From: Tribonema minus
Taxonomy: Eukaryota > Sar > Xanthophyceae > Tribonematales > Tribonemataceae
Assembly: GCA_017506865.1 (NCBI GenBank)
Contig: JAFCMP010000543.1
Coordinates: 1 to 64,000, forward strand
DNA: 64,000 nt
Direction of reading: 5' to 3'
This document shows, piece after piece, positions 11,425 through 21,439 of this stretch. The translations under genes and the position numbers were made by a program. The notes beneath the pieces were generated by a model. It saw only the letters and a program-made list of their open reading frames with translations, made no database searches and was not told the origin of the DNA. Position 1 is the stretch's first letter; each line of letters opens with the position of its first letter.

Positions 11425-14400
11425 GCTTGACCGGTTGGTGCCAGCGCTCCTCGCACACGCGCGTGCGCACCGGCGCTGGCGCGCGCGCCAGCAAACGGAG
11501 GCAGCGATCAACGCCTACGTCCTACAGTGCATGGGCACACGGGGGGGGCTACAGCAGGCAGCGCGTTTCCTTCAGCCCAAAACGGTGGCGATACCTGATG
11601 ATGACTGCTTTGCCGCCATGCAGTCCAAACACCCCCCCGCTGCGCCAGGGGAACAACTCCATGAGCTATCCGGCATGGTTGATCAGCTTGTGGCGAAAGC
11701 AGCCGACATGCCAGCAGAACTCAGCCTGTTACAGGGGGAGGGAATTGAGCCAGAGACGGTTGCCAAGCTCATCCAGCGAGCAAGCCCTTACAGTGGAGCA
11801 GGCCCATCGGGGCTGCGCTACAGCCACCTGCAGGATGCGCTACGCACAAGCTGGGGACGGCATGAGTTTGCTGCTGTCCTCACACGGTGGCTTCAGACCG
11901 TTATGCGGGAGGCTGCGCGGCTGCCGGATGCCTTCTGGCAGTTGCATGGCGCGGGGCGCCTGACGCCACTTGCAGAACAACAGGAAGATGGTACAGCTAA
12001 GCAGCGGCCCATCGTTTGCGGCGAGGTGCTGCAGCGACTATGCACTTCGGTGTACGTGGCAGACCGCAAAGACTTCCTGGCGGAGCTCCTTGAGCCAGAC
12101 GGGCAGTATGGGGTAGCCGTCTCAGCAGGAGCGGAGAAAGCGGCCATGGCCGGCAAACTCGCGTATGAGCTCGGTCACTGGCAGTTCATGCTGGACCTCA
12201 AGAATGCCTTCAACATGGTGTTCGTCCTGGCGGCAGCGGAATGGGTAGCAGCACAGCTGCCGGACTTCCTCGACTACTTCATCGGCACATACGTTCGCAC
12301 TCGGCCACGCCTGCTGTTCCAGCACGTTGACGGCTCCACGCGCATCATCATGTCTCAGCGCGGGTTTAAGCAGGGGGACCCCGCGGCACCGATGCTCTTC
12401 TGCGGCGCCATTGCTCAGTGCTTGAAACGGTTCAATGAGGCGGCGGCTGCGCAGCGCGCGCGGAGGCGGATGGGCGCCTACATGGACGATGCCAACGTCC
12501 GAACAGGCGCTTGCACGCTGACTCAGGATGACATACAGGCGGTGGCGCAGCTCAAACAACACTTTGCGGAGGTGGGGCTGGAGCTAAACCTCACCAAGTC
12601 ACGCGCGCTGCCTGGCAGGGGGCATGTGGTGACAGACCACGAGCGGCAACTGCTGCAGCAGCTGGGCGTTCAGCTAGTGGGGGATACGGATGAAAATCAG
12701 AACCGTGGAGCTGTGTTGCTGGGGGTGCCGGTGGGCCACAGCAGCTTTGTGGACGCATGGCTGCGCAGGGAAGCGGGTGCAGGCGGGGCAGGGGCTCGAT
12801 TTGCAGAGCGATGCGCGCGCCTGACATCTCCGAGGGCTATGTTCAGGTTACTGCGCTACTGCGTGGTGCCTCGCATGACGTACTGCCTGCGCACCATTCC
12901 CACTACGCAGACAGCGCCAGCCGCCAAGGAGTGGGATCGGGTCACGCAGTGGGTGCTTGAGCACTCAATGGGCCTGCAGCCACCAGGCCAGACCTGGCGC
13001 CAGTTTGAGCAAAGTGGGGCCCACTTCCATCTGGCAGCGCACGGCCCAGCCTTACAGCAAGCGCGACTCCCAACACGGCATGGCGGCCTTGGCATTACCA
13101 GCGCCTGCGACATCGCTGATGCTGCGTATGTGGCGGGCACGTTGCAAGCGCTGCAACCAGCACTCTCTGGATGGGCGGGGGTGCTGCAGCAGGCGGCTCC
13201 TCAAGCGGCTGCAGACAACGCTGCTGAGGATGCGGCAACACAAGCGGCACCGGCAGCAGCGGCAGCAGCACCAGCACCAGCAGCATCAGCAGCGGCAACT
13301 GTTACAGCGGCAGCGGCGGTTGCCAGTGGAGGCGCGACCGCCCCGGCAGCGGCAACTGCATCAGCGGCTGGCCGCGCTTATGGCGCAGCCATTCCGGCAA
13401 CACACGACGCAGCTGCCGCTGGATCAGGGGCCGCGGCGGCAGCACAGGCGGCACCAGCGGCAGCAGCAGCAGCGGCGGCGCACGGCGCAACTACTCCGGC
13501 GGCAGCAGCAGCGGCGGCAGCAGCAGCTGCTCCAGCATCAGAGGCTGCTGCAGCAGCGGCAGCACATGTTGCACCTCAAGTGGCCTCGGCGGCATCACTA
13601 ACTGCAGCATCAACAGCAGCGGCTGCGGGCATAGGCAATACAGCTGCTACAGGCCCTACTAGCCTAAGGGCTGCTGCAGCACCTGCAACAGGAGCAGCGT
13701 CGGCAGGCGGCGCCGCAACCGTGCCGGCTGCGACAGCGGCAATGGCGGTGGCAGCGGCCAATGCGGCAGGTGCTGCACCAACACCTGCGGCAGCAGCAAC
13801 ACCACTGGCAGCAGCAGCAACGGCAGGCGGCACAGCTGCAGCACCAGCGCACGCAGCAGCGGCAGCCGTCAATTCAGGCGCTGCGCGTTCCACACCAGCA
13901 ATGCTACAAGGCGCAGCAGCAGCAGAGGTGGCGCGCCTGCCCCTCATGCAGACGATCGCCACAGCTGCCACATCTCTACGTGCAGCAACAGGTGACAAGC
14001 TGGAACATATACTGCCACCAGCGCTAACGCCACTGCAGCAGCAACCACCTACGCAGCAGCCGCCGCTGCGGCCGACAGCAGGTGGTGGCACTGGTGCGGA
14101 TGCTGCTTGCGTACTTGACGCCAGTGCTCTGCAGTTGCAGTGTAGCCTGAAGCGCCCCAATCAGAGTGCGCTTGCAGATGCCGTCGCTACCGAGCTTGCA
14201 GATAAGGTGGAGGCGGACCTGCAACAGCTGCCGCAGGGCACGCAACGCACGCAAGCACTTGCTCGATTCCGGTCGCAGCGCCACATGCACTCGATCGGCA
14301 TGGCATTCCTCAACGAGCCCATGTACTCCACAACGGCTTCGTTCGATGGCCTATCCTGGCAGCTGGCCGTCAAACGCGCCATCGGAGTAGAGGAGCAGAC

Positions 14401-15115
14401 GGCAGGCTGCAAGCTGTGCGGGAAGTCGCCGGGCGGCACCCTGCATGCACGGCTGTGTCAAGCGCCACGCGTCAAGGCGCACGACACCATTGTCCACAAT
14501 AGCGTCAAGAGGGCCACGCAGCGCCTCCTGCGGCAATACCTCAAAACGGGACTGGTGGACGAGGACTACACGCCGTTTCTGGGGTCCGCCGGGCCGCCGG
14601 GGAGTCGCAGGATGGACATCGTGCTGCCTGCCGACGCCTTCCCGGTGACCGGCTACGACGACCCGACACGCCACCTACCGCTCATGGTGGACGTTACCTG
14701 CTTCGAGGCACAGGTGGCGTCGCGGGCGGCGAAGACTGCAGCAGACCCCGAGCGATGCTGCCGCGACCAAGAGGCCGCCAAAACTACCCACTATTCTGGT
14801 CATTATGATCAGAATTGCTACAAACTTGCCACATTGGCAATAGGGTCATTTGGCAGCATCGGGGAGCAGGGGCGGAAGCTGCTGGAGGCTGTGGCGACGG
14901 AGTATGCCAGCAGGATGTCAGTGCCCGGAGGAGCGCGCCCTAAAGCTCTCAAGGGCATCGCCCTGGCGCGCTTACGCTCGGCACTGTCGGCAGCGCTCCA
15001 CATGGCGTACTCTGGCCGTGTCATGACACACATGGCAGAATCCAGGGGGGGGGGGCACATGGAGGAGGACGTAGGGGAGGACCCCGAGATGCCATTTGGC
15101 GGCGGCGGCGTTTGA
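11408..15115 (+). CDS. LINE-A ORF2, reverse transcriptase with CCHC and restriction-like endonuclease
   Basis: Open for 1,235 codons from the ATG at 11408; the frame is also open upstream, but there it overlaps the ORF1 repeats. RT blocks in order: GAGPSGLRYSHLQ (about 11797), DLKNAFNMV with the motif-A Asp at 12194, FKQGDPAAPMLFC (about 12365), YMDD (12479-12490), LELNLTKSRAL, LLGVPVGHSSFVDAW and HGGLGI. Next is a very alanine-rich linker (about 13200-14060, GCA/GCG repeats). The C-terminal part has a knuckle CKLCGK...HARLC (about 14410-14460) and an endonuclease-like RRMDIV...LMVDVT pair (Asp codons near 14614 and 14690). These match the restriction-like endonucleases of early-branching LINEs, which nick DNA to prime reverse transcription. 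No in-frame stop interrupts it, so it could be a recently active copy. Confidence 0.88.
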   Translation: MLARGELDRLVPALLAHARAHRRWRARQQTEAAINAYVLQCMGTRGGLQQAARFLQPKTVAIPDDDCFAAMQSKHPPAAPGEQLHELSGMVDQLVAKAADMPAELSLLQGEGIEPETVAKLIQRASPYSGAGPSGLRYSHLQDALRTSWGRHEFAAVLTRWLQTVMREAARLPDAFWQLHGAGRLTPLAEQQEDGTAKQRPIVCGEVLQRLCTSVYVADRKDFLAELLEPDGQYGVAVSAGAEKAAMAGKLAYELGHWQFMLDLKNAFNMVFVLAAAEWVAAQLPDFLDYFIGTYVRTRPRLLFQHVDGSTRIIMSQRGFKQGDPAAPMLFCGAIAQCLKRFNEAAAAQRARRRMGAYMDDANVRTGACTLTQDDIQAVAQLKQHFAEVGLELNLTKSRALPGRGHVVTDHERQLLQQLGVQLVGDTDENQNRGAVLLGVPVGHSSFVDAWLRREAGAGGAGARFAERCARLTSPRAMFRLLRYCVVPRMTYCLRTIPTTQTAPAAKEWDRVTQWVLEHSMGLQPPGQTWRQFEQSGAHFHLAAHGPALQQARLPTRHGGLGITSACDIADAAYVAGTLQALQPALSGWAGVLQQAAPQAAADNAAEDAATQAAPAAAAAAPAPAASAAATVTAAAAVASGGATAPAAATASAAGRAYGAAIPATHDAAAAGSGAAAAAQAAPAAAAAAAAHGATTPAAAAAAAAAAAPASEAAAAAAAHVAPQVASAASLTAASTAAAAGIGNTAATGPTSLRAAAAPATGAASAGGAATVPAATAAMAVAAANAAGAAPTPAAAATPLAAAATAGGTAAAPAHAAAAAVNSGAARSTPAMLQGAAAAEVARLPLMQTIATAATSLRAATGDKLEHILPPALTPLQQQPPTQQPPLRPTAGGGTGADAACVLDASALQLQCSLKRPNQSALADAVATELADKVEADLQQLPQGTQRTQALARFRSQRHMHSIGMAFLNEPMYSTTASFDGLSWQLAVKRAIGVEEQTAGCKLCGKSPGGTLHARLCQAPRVKAHDTIVHNSVKRATQRLLRQYLKTGLVDEDYTPFLGSAGPPGSRRMDIVLPADAFPVTGYDDPTRHLPLMVDVTCFEAQVASRAAKTAADPERCCRDQEAAKTTHYSGHYDQNCYKLATLAIGSFGSIGEQGRKLLEAVATEYASRMSVPGGARPKALKGIALARLRSALSAALHMAYSGRVMTHMAESRGGGHMEEDVGEDPEMPFGGGGV

Positions 15116-15258
15116 GTGGTTGTCGTTGCGACACTTTCAGACTGTCATACGACATGTAGATTCCTTACAGCTAGATGCCAATCATCTGGGCTTTTTCGCG
15201 CCCTGAGCGAGAATTAATAAAAAGTACAATGTGTGAATTAATAAAAAGTACAATGTGT
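15116..15258 (+). other. LINE-A 3' untranslated region and tandem tail
   Basis: After the ORF2 stop come a conserved stretch shared with the truncated copies, a small hairpin GGGCTTTTTCGCGCCC, and GAGCGAGAATTAATAAAAAG. The terminal 24 bases occur twice. The conserved hairpin-plus-tail is probably what the RT recognises (inference). The last bases overlap the first bases of repeat A1 of the next element. Confidence 0.75.
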
Positions 15259-15531
15259 GGTGAGGCGACCCTAGGTGGAGCCGTTGTTGAAGTAGGGTTG
15301 TGTAACCGCTTGGTACACGACATGCCTTTTGTGCTCTATACAAGATACCCAACACCATGACTTCCTGACAGGACTTCTCTCCACTGCCTTTGGCCGCTGG
15401 CTATGCTCTCATTTGATATGGGTTTGCACACAGCACATGGGCATGTGGAACTGAGGTCTCAGGAGTCGTAAGGTGTGTAGTTTCTAGCGTAGTTCATAAA
15501 CACAGCAGTGAGGCAACTCATGCTTATGATG
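15254..15531 (+). repeat. split repeat A1
   Basis: 278 bp, identical by eye to 18357-18634. It begins TGTGTGGTGAGG and ends CATGCTTATGATG. Its first bases coincide with the end of the LINE-A tail. Confidence 0.95.
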
Positions 15532-15837
15532 GCAGATCTCGGCAGTCTTTAGCCAGCCAGGAGACACTCTGGGAAGGCTTAGCGCAGCAGTACGCGGCGC
15601 CAAGCTCCGTTGAGCTCGTGCTGCAGCATCAAGCAGGGGCAGTCGGCGGAGCTTCGGGATTTCAACAGCTGGGGGCGTGTGCTAGTTGTGGCGAGCTACA
15701 GCGACACTACTGCGCCACCTTCAGTTCAGCAACAGCAGCAGCAACGCTGCTTTGGCGTGCAGCGACGTGCCTAACCGTAGGTGCACGCCGGCATCGGTTC
15801 AACAACAGCACGTGCACGCCTTCTTGCTTGCAGCAAA

Positions 15838-17640
15838 ATGGTGTGGGGGGAGGAACGTGCTGCTATAAGTCGTGAGGAGGCATTGGAAATTCACAACTGG
15901 CTTGTCACAGTTGGACGAAATCCATACAGCAGCTGGCAGCGAATGGAGGAAATGAAGGGATCGCAGATTGAGCCGCAGTTCTGGAGTGTATGCGATGCAT
16001 TGGAGCACTTCTATACAGACAGCGAGCGCCTAATTGGTGTTCAGCGACGACTCAAAACGCGTCTAGCGGAGACAGAAGAAAGGGTCGCTGAGGAAAACCT
16101 GAGGGTATTGCAGCTGCAAGATCGTACAGTGAGCAGCCAGGAGGCAGCGGTAGCGGCAAGGCTGGCGGAGCTACACATGCAGCAGCAGATGCAAGAGCGG
16201 CTACAGCAACAGCAGCAGTTACACCAGCAGCAACAGCAACAACTGCAGCAGCAGCTTACAGGCGTAAACGAGCGCCTAGAGCAGCGGATGGAGGAGGCGG
16301 ACGGGCGAGAGGGCCGACTGTGGGCTCGCATCAAGGCGCTAGAGCAGGGGGAAGCGCACTTGGAGCAGGAGCTAGCAGAGGGCTCAGCGCGTCGAGGTAC
16401 GCTGGAGGCGCGAGTGCTGGAGCTGGAGTCGTCTGCAGCAGCTATGCTTGCAGTGGAGCTGCAGCAGCAGGTTCAGCGTTTGGAAGCGCAGAATGCTGGC
16501 CTGCGTGCTGCAGTGCAGGCTGCGTCGCTTACCACTTCATCAGCCAGCACCGTGACACCAGCGGCCAGCAGCATCCCAGCACCCGCTCGTCAGCGTGAGC
16601 AACAGGGTGCAGCAGCTGACGATTCAGCATTGCTTTCGCAAATGCGGAGGCGGGTGTCGGAGCTGGAGCAGGATGCTGCTAGCAGCAGAGCGTTTGCGGA
16701 AGGTCTGCAGCAGCGGCTTGCTGCAGCTGACGCTCAAAGCGTGCACCTACACATGGTGTGCGATGCGGGAGCGCGTGCGAGCGCGGCGTTGCGTGAGCAG
16801 CTTGCTTGTGCGCAGGCGGCCGCTGCGGCAGCGCGTGTGCCCACAAACACGGGTGCTAACGGTGGAGATGCTATCAGCGGTGTTGATATCGCTGCAACAT
16901 CAGCGCCCACGGCGGCGCTAACATTAGCGCCCATGGCGGCGCTTACATCAGTCATGTGCGGGGGCAGCGGCGACACTCCCAGCAGCAGCGGCGCATGCAA
17001 CAGCAGCGACGGCGCGCGCAGCAATAGCAGCCACAGCGATGCTCGCTGCAACGACGCGCGCGGCGATGCACACGGCAGCGGTGCTAGCGGCGGAAGCGTG
17101 TGCGGCAGCGGCGGGCACGGCGGTACTGGCGGCAGCACGCGCGGCGGCAGCGGCAGCAGCGGCAGCGGCGGCGGCGCGATCGGCAACAGCAGCAGCAGCT
17201 GCATGCGCGGTAGCAGCGCTCCGCGCAACAGCGGCACGCCAGCGCTGCACGTTCCGGCGCACGCGGGAGGACGCGGCATCAGGCGGGCGTACAGCGCGGC
17301 GGCCGGCGGCAGTGTCGGGCGGCCGCTCACACGGCGGCAGCAGAAAAGGAGGGAGTATTGGGCGGCTTACACGCCTGAGGAGCAGCAGCATCTGCGCGAT
17401 CGCCAGGCGAGGCGCAAGGTGATGCTCACGCGCTGCGTCAGCAAGGCGGGAGGCAGCGATGGCGCGCAGCTGCCGCCAGACTTGGCAGCAGCAGGTGCGC
17501 ACAGCGGCGCACACTCAAGCGCAGCTGTGGCGCTCCGCAGCAATCAGGCTCCTCATCATAGCGCATATTGCGCTGATGTTTGTGAGACACACACAGCAGC
17601 AGCTCTTCTCTGTGCTATGTGTCTTACAGATACACCTTGA
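15838..17640 (+). CDS. coiled-coil, Ser/Gly-rich protein of the split-repeat element
   Basis: 600 residues from the ATG at 15838; upstream in-frame codons include no other ATG. Residues about 1-60 form a compact N-terminal segment (MVWGEER..., EEMKGSQIEP). About 65-210 is a strong heptad-rich coiled coil with a glutamine-rich centre. About 210-330 is mixed coiled coil and Ala/Ser linker, and about 370-490 is Gly/Ser/Asn/Ala-rich low complexity. The C-terminus has a basic stretch (RPLTRRQQKRREYWAAY, then RDRQARRKV). I recognise no enzyme domain. It is the only gene between the A repeats, so a Gag-like structural role is possible, but that is inference. The neighbouring antisense frames are composition shadows. 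Confidence 0.65.
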   Translation: MVWGEERAAISREEALEIHNWLVTVGRNPYSSWQRMEEMKGSQIEPQFWSVCDALEHFYTDSERLIGVQRRLKTRLAETEERVAEENLRVLQLQDRTVSSQEAAVAARLAELHMQQQMQERLQQQQQLHQQQQQQLQQQLTGVNERLEQRMEEADGREGRLWARIKALEQGEAHLEQELAEGSARRGTLEARVLELESSAAAMLAVELQQQVQRLEAQNAGLRAAVQAASLTTSSASTVTPAASSIPAPARQREQQGAAADDSALLSQMRRRVSELEQDAASSRAFAEGLQQRLAAADAQSVHLHMVCDAGARASAALREQLACAQAAAAAARVPTNTGANGGDAISGVDIAATSAPTAALTLAPMAALTSVMCGGSGDTPSSSGACNSSDGARSNSSHSDARCNDARGDAHGSGASGGSVCGSGGHGGTGGSTRGGSGSSGSGGGAIGNSSSSCMRGSSAPRNSGTPALHVPAHAGGRGIRRAYSAAAGGSVGRPLTRRQQKRREYWAAYTPEEQQHLRDRQARRKVMLTRCVSKAGGSDGAQLPPDLAAAGAHSGAHSSAAVALRSNQAPHHSAYCADVCETHTAAALLCAMCLTDTP

Positions 17641-17818
17641 GTACTACTCGGAGTAGCTAGGCCTGCTCAGCTCGGTCAGTTACACATGACAGCGCTTGGC
17701 ATATTGCACGTTAGCAATGACGTGACAGGAGGCGTTTTGCAGGTCTATCTCTGGGCCTGTACGTTTTAGACACCACACTACTTCGGTATAGGCTCAGCAG
17801 TGTAGTGTCTGGGGGCGA

Positions 17819-17879
17819 TGTCGTACAGGTACCGAGACACGTGCATGGCACAAGTGTCGACAACACCTGGACGCACAAA
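17819..17879 (+). repeat. split repeat B1
   Basis: 61 bp, identical to 18635-18695. Starts TGTCGTACAGGTACCGAGAC and ends ACCTGGACGCACAAA. A related sequence forms both ends of the palindrome at 35348-35627. Confidence 0.95.
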
Positions 17880-17961
17880 CCCACCCGCCCACCCTAAAGA
17901 TTGTTTCGGCCACCGCGCACTTGTTTTGCGCGTGTGTTCGACACAAACGCTGGGGGGGGAT

Positions 17962-18056
17962 TAGTGCGCAGTGCCAACATGTCGGGGGCGTACGTTGAAG
18001 TAGAATGGTGGTGTGTTTGCTTGCGTTGATTGCGCAGTGCCAACATGTCGGGGGCG
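17962..18056 (+). repeat. short direct repeat in the B1-A2 spacer
   Basis: GCGCAGTGCCAACATGTCGG and its continuation occur twice (about 17969 and 18031) between B1 and A2. Confidence 0.8.
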
Positions 18057-18356
18057 CATACAGCAGCGGAGCAAGTTGCTTGCTCAAACTTGTTTTTGTG
18101 CTGCAGCAGTAAGATTGTATTGTTTGCAGCAACGCAGGTACTACTCCGGCCAGACGCGCTGCAGTCTTTCTGAGACTTGGTGGTAGCGGAGGGTTAGTGG
18201 TATATGCCAGACGCCCGCGTTCTCTTCGAGAGTTTCGGCGGTAGCGGAGGGCTGCTGTTCTTGCATTCGTAGAGATACTGAGTGTGTAGCACCTAGGGCA
18301 CCTCACATGTGTGCATGTCTTTCCACTTGCGGAGCAGAAGCGCCATGCAGGGGGCG

Positions 18357-18634
18357 TGTGTGGTGAGGCGACCCTAGGTGGAGCCGTTGTTGAAGTAGGG
18401 TTGTGTAACCGCTTGGTACACGACATGCCTTTTGTGCTCTATACAAGATACCCAACACCATGACTTCCTGACAGGACTTCTCTCCACTGCCTTTGGCCGC
18501 TGGCTATGCTCTCATTTGATATGGGTTTGCACACAGCACATGGGCATGTGGAACTGAGGTCTCAGGAGTCGTAAGGTGTGTAGTTTCTAGCGTAGTTCAT
18601 AAACACAGCAGTGAGGCAACTCATGCTTATGATG
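18357..18634 (+). repeat. split repeat A2
   Basis: 278 bp, identical to A1 and directly joined to B2. Confidence 0.95.
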
Positions 18635-18695
18635 TGTCGTACAGGTACCGAGACACGTGCATGGCACAAGTGTCGACAACACCTGGACGCACAAA
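18635..18695 (+). repeat. split repeat B2, right end of element
   Basis: 61 bp, identical to B1. Unique sequence starts at 18696. Confidence 0.95.
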
Positions 18696-19980
18696 TGTAC
18701 TACTAGCCTAAGCGTAAGGGGACCGTTACAGTAGCGGAAGTGAACGGTTCTGGACCAAAAACATACTAGTAGCAGCCATATAAGTATGCCAGACTGAGTC
18801 CAAAATAAAGGCCCTGCTACTAGCAGGGATGCTCACCTTTGTGCCACATTCAATTGCCCCTTATTGAATACCGCATACTTCTAAATTAGTAAGTCTTGGA
18901 GCAGACTGAGTCTTCGTGCGCCCGCTGGCAGCCTCAGGCTGCCAGTGAGTGGGGCATTCGATTTGATAACCACGCTCAGGCTGTCGTGCGAAAAAACATT
19001 TTTGCTGCTGATACCACGCGACACGATCCTCCTGTCAGTGACAACTCGGCAGATTGGAACTGCACGAACTTCAAGTTTGCGTCCCGGCGGGCTTCACACA
19101 TTGGGCCTCACTGACAGGCCGTCAGCCTGGTGGCGGGCAAAAAAGGGTGCGATCGTTCTTGATTTCGGCAGCAGAGGGCCTCACTGGCACTGCAGGCTGG
19201 TAATGAAGTTAACCTGAGCGATGTCTGCAGGCTGCCGCAGCGGTCGTTCAACAACAACAACAAGTTGCTGTGGCACCAGTACGCGCACTATCTGACTCAA
19301 AGATTTCCTCAACATGCCACCCACTGGCAGCGTTAAATTGTTGTTCACTCAGGCTGATGCATATTATTAATCATTAATCATGATGATATTTGCTACTGTA
19401 TGCAACTTCAAGTTGTTGAACATGCTGCGGCAGTACCTAGATAGCTGCAGCCGAAACTTGGCTTTCAGATCAAGTTGATGTGGTCACCGATCATCTGGCA
19501 GTCACTGTGGCTTTGACTGTATACTTTAAACTACTAGTTTTGGTGGTAAGCATTGAATTGCGAAAAACAGGACCTGAATTGGAAAACGGGACCCAGCATC
19601 AAACCACTTTGGCGAAGTCTGGTTGAACCCTGCCAGCGTTCGTTGCTGAATTTCAACATGATGTTGAAGTTATTAGGTGGAGGTACCAGTGTTGAAGTTG
19701 GTTAGGATACCATGATGAACACTGAGCACTTTTCAAACTTCAATTTGGAGTTGAACTTCCGTACTTAGCCAAACTTCACAGTTGAAGTCAAAGTTCAAGT
19801 ACAAGTTCAGCATGGTGCATCTCAAGATCCTGAGCGAAAAAAAAACTTTCTTCCATTTATTTACTTCTAGGCGTGACTATTACACCCATGTCATCACAAC
19901 TGCCAGTGAGAGAAGTCCATTTGCAGAGTTCACCCCTGTGGGTCCTGTTTTGAATTCGGGTCCCGTTTTTCGCAATTCAA
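18696..19980. other. no recognisable gene
   Basis: AT-richer sequence with scattered TTGAAGTT/CAACTTCAA-type short words and no supported coding region, RNA gene or terminal repeats. Confidence 0.5.
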
Positions 19981-20132
19981 ACCTTGTATTATACGTATCA
20001 TATGATTGCATGCGCATGCTCAGCTACAGGCTGAGCCCCAGGGCGCCAAGCACTGCGTGGCACTCAGTCTACACCTCTGGTCAACTTGGTTCAGAAGACA
20101 GTCTTAGTGTTACTAATAGCAGCAGCCTGCTG

Positions 20133-20232
20133 AGCGGTAACCTCAGTTATTGGTGGAAGGCACTTGCGGCTAACCATTCTTTGTCAGTGGCACCTAGTCT
20201 TAGAGCTCTACTGTACGATCTTTTGATTTGAT
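20133..20232 (+). repeat. short dispersed repeat (inverted match at 39828-39903)
   Basis: A ~95-bp block from GTTATTGG through CTTGCGGCTAACCAT to GATCTTTTGATT is found inverted at about 39828-39903. An 18-base part recurs near 42178. Confidence 0.75.
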
Positions 20233-21439
20233 TTGATCGTTTTCACTAATTATAGTGTGGCAGCGGCGAAGTTTTGGTGTACTGGGGTAGTGGCAGCACT
20301 GCAACTCGCAAACCAGCTCTTGCCAGCTCTTGCAGTACCTCAGAGTCTGAGTCAGCAAACCATGCATTATGTGTCAAAAGTTAATGTACGTTAAACTTTG
20401 CATGCTTTCAAGTCGCAGTCATGAGAATGGCACTGCAACACAACGTTGTGCTCACTGAGCGTACAGCATACTAACCTAAGGCTAGTAGAGCTTCAGCATC
20501 TTGATTTGATAAATCGTAGTTAGATGTCTACGTGCTATGTAGATGTCTACGTGCTGTTATTGATCATGCCATTGGCTAGGCATCATAATGCTTTGCTGCG
20601 CTTGTTGTTCTCTATCCACTACCAGCTCTTCGTAGTGCATCAGTGCTGATTACCTTGAGAGCTGCTGGTTCTGACCAGGTTTTGCCACAATGTAGCCTTA
20701 TGTAGCACCACCCATTCGGCAGCCCCCTCCTTTCCTGTCCACGCGAGCAGTAGCTGCAGCAGCGCTCCAGGACCCTCTCTCCTGACGCCGGACTCTTCGC
20801 ACCAGCAGAGGCAGCAAATGTTGTGTCCTGCGATCCGTCTACGAATAGCCGCGCCGTGAGCTAGCCGCACCGTGAGCTGCCAGAGCCCAGTGATCCGCGT
20901 CAAGTGGTTGTGCTTCACTCAGCCTTGGGGATAAGAAAGACTCAGCCATGGGCGTGGGAGAAAGAATCATGCATCTGGAGAAAGTGTAGTGGCTTATGCT
21001 GCTGTGTGGCTGAAAGGGATTGTGAATCGACTCCTGCACACAGTTGATTAAGTAGTGTGCCTCGCATGGTGTAGATGGTGTAGATGCATGGACCCTGAAT
21101 ATATTATCACACACCGGGACATTTTCAACGTCCCAACATCCGGGATGATTAATCCGCAACGGTTGTTGATCTTGGGGGGGGCTGGCGAAGCTGCTCTTGT
21201 GCGTCCTCTTGTACAGTTAGTGGTGTCCCGACCCGCTGCACTCTCGAGGCCTGGAACACTTTTCTAGTTTCGCGCAGTGCAGCAGTCGGTCGGGTTGCCA
21301 TACGAGGTCCTACACGCAACGTTTGTTACCTTTCCGCGACTGGTCAGCGGCAGGGCGGCGAAAGGTGCGTAAGATTGCGGTGGGCTGTGTGTGGCTGTCT
21401 CATTCCATTGCCTCATTCCAGCCAGCGTCCTGCGACATC

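Larger units (their letters stand above)
10109..15258 (+). mobile_element. LINE-A, near-complete non-LTR retrotransposon with restriction-like endonuclease
   Basis: A two-ORF non-LTR element: ORF1 with zinc fingers and RGG sequence, then a long uninterrupted ORF2 with RT, a CCHC knuckle and a restriction-like endonuclease. The 3' end has a short hairpin (GGGC...GCCC, about 15189-15203) and the terminal sequence GAGAATTAATAAAAAGTACA. The last 24 bases with ATGTGT are tandemly duplicated (15211-15234 and 15235-15258). Truncated relatives lie at 846-1460, 39337-39368, 39545-39745, 52728-52965 and 57927-57981. The 5' boundary is uncertain, and the first ATG of ORF1 is used here. Endonuclease type and gene order suggest an early-branching or Dualen-like group; a tree would be needed to assign a clade. 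Confidence 0.85.
15254..18695 (+). mobile_element. split-direct-repeat retroelement, non-autonomous (PAT/TOC1-like)
   Basis: The layout is A1 (15254-15531) - internal region with one ORF - B1 (17819-17879) - 477-bp spacer - A2 (18357-18634) - B2 (18635-18695). A1 and A2 are identical over 278 bp, and B1 and B2 are identical over 61 bp. The order A1...B1-A2-B2 is the split-direct-repeat arrangement of PAT- and Ngaro-type tyrosine-recombinase retroelements; Chlamydomonas TOC1 also has an unusual split repeat order. No RT, RNase H or recombinase is visible in its 3.4 kb, so it would depend on a helper. Identical repeats point to recent movement. The repeats do not have the TG...CA ends of ordinary LTRs. 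Family assignment is inference from structure. Confidence 0.7.

Noticed and set aside
15254-18634. Ordinary LTR retrotransposon with 278-bp LTRs.
   Set aside because: The repeats lack TG...CA ends, no primer-binding site or polypurine tract is seen, and the extra B1/B2 pair fits a split-direct-repeat element better.
19782-20231. 149-codon plus-strand frame.
   Set aside because: Its end overlaps a dispersed repeat, composition is non-coding, and duplication copy 2 does not keep the frame.
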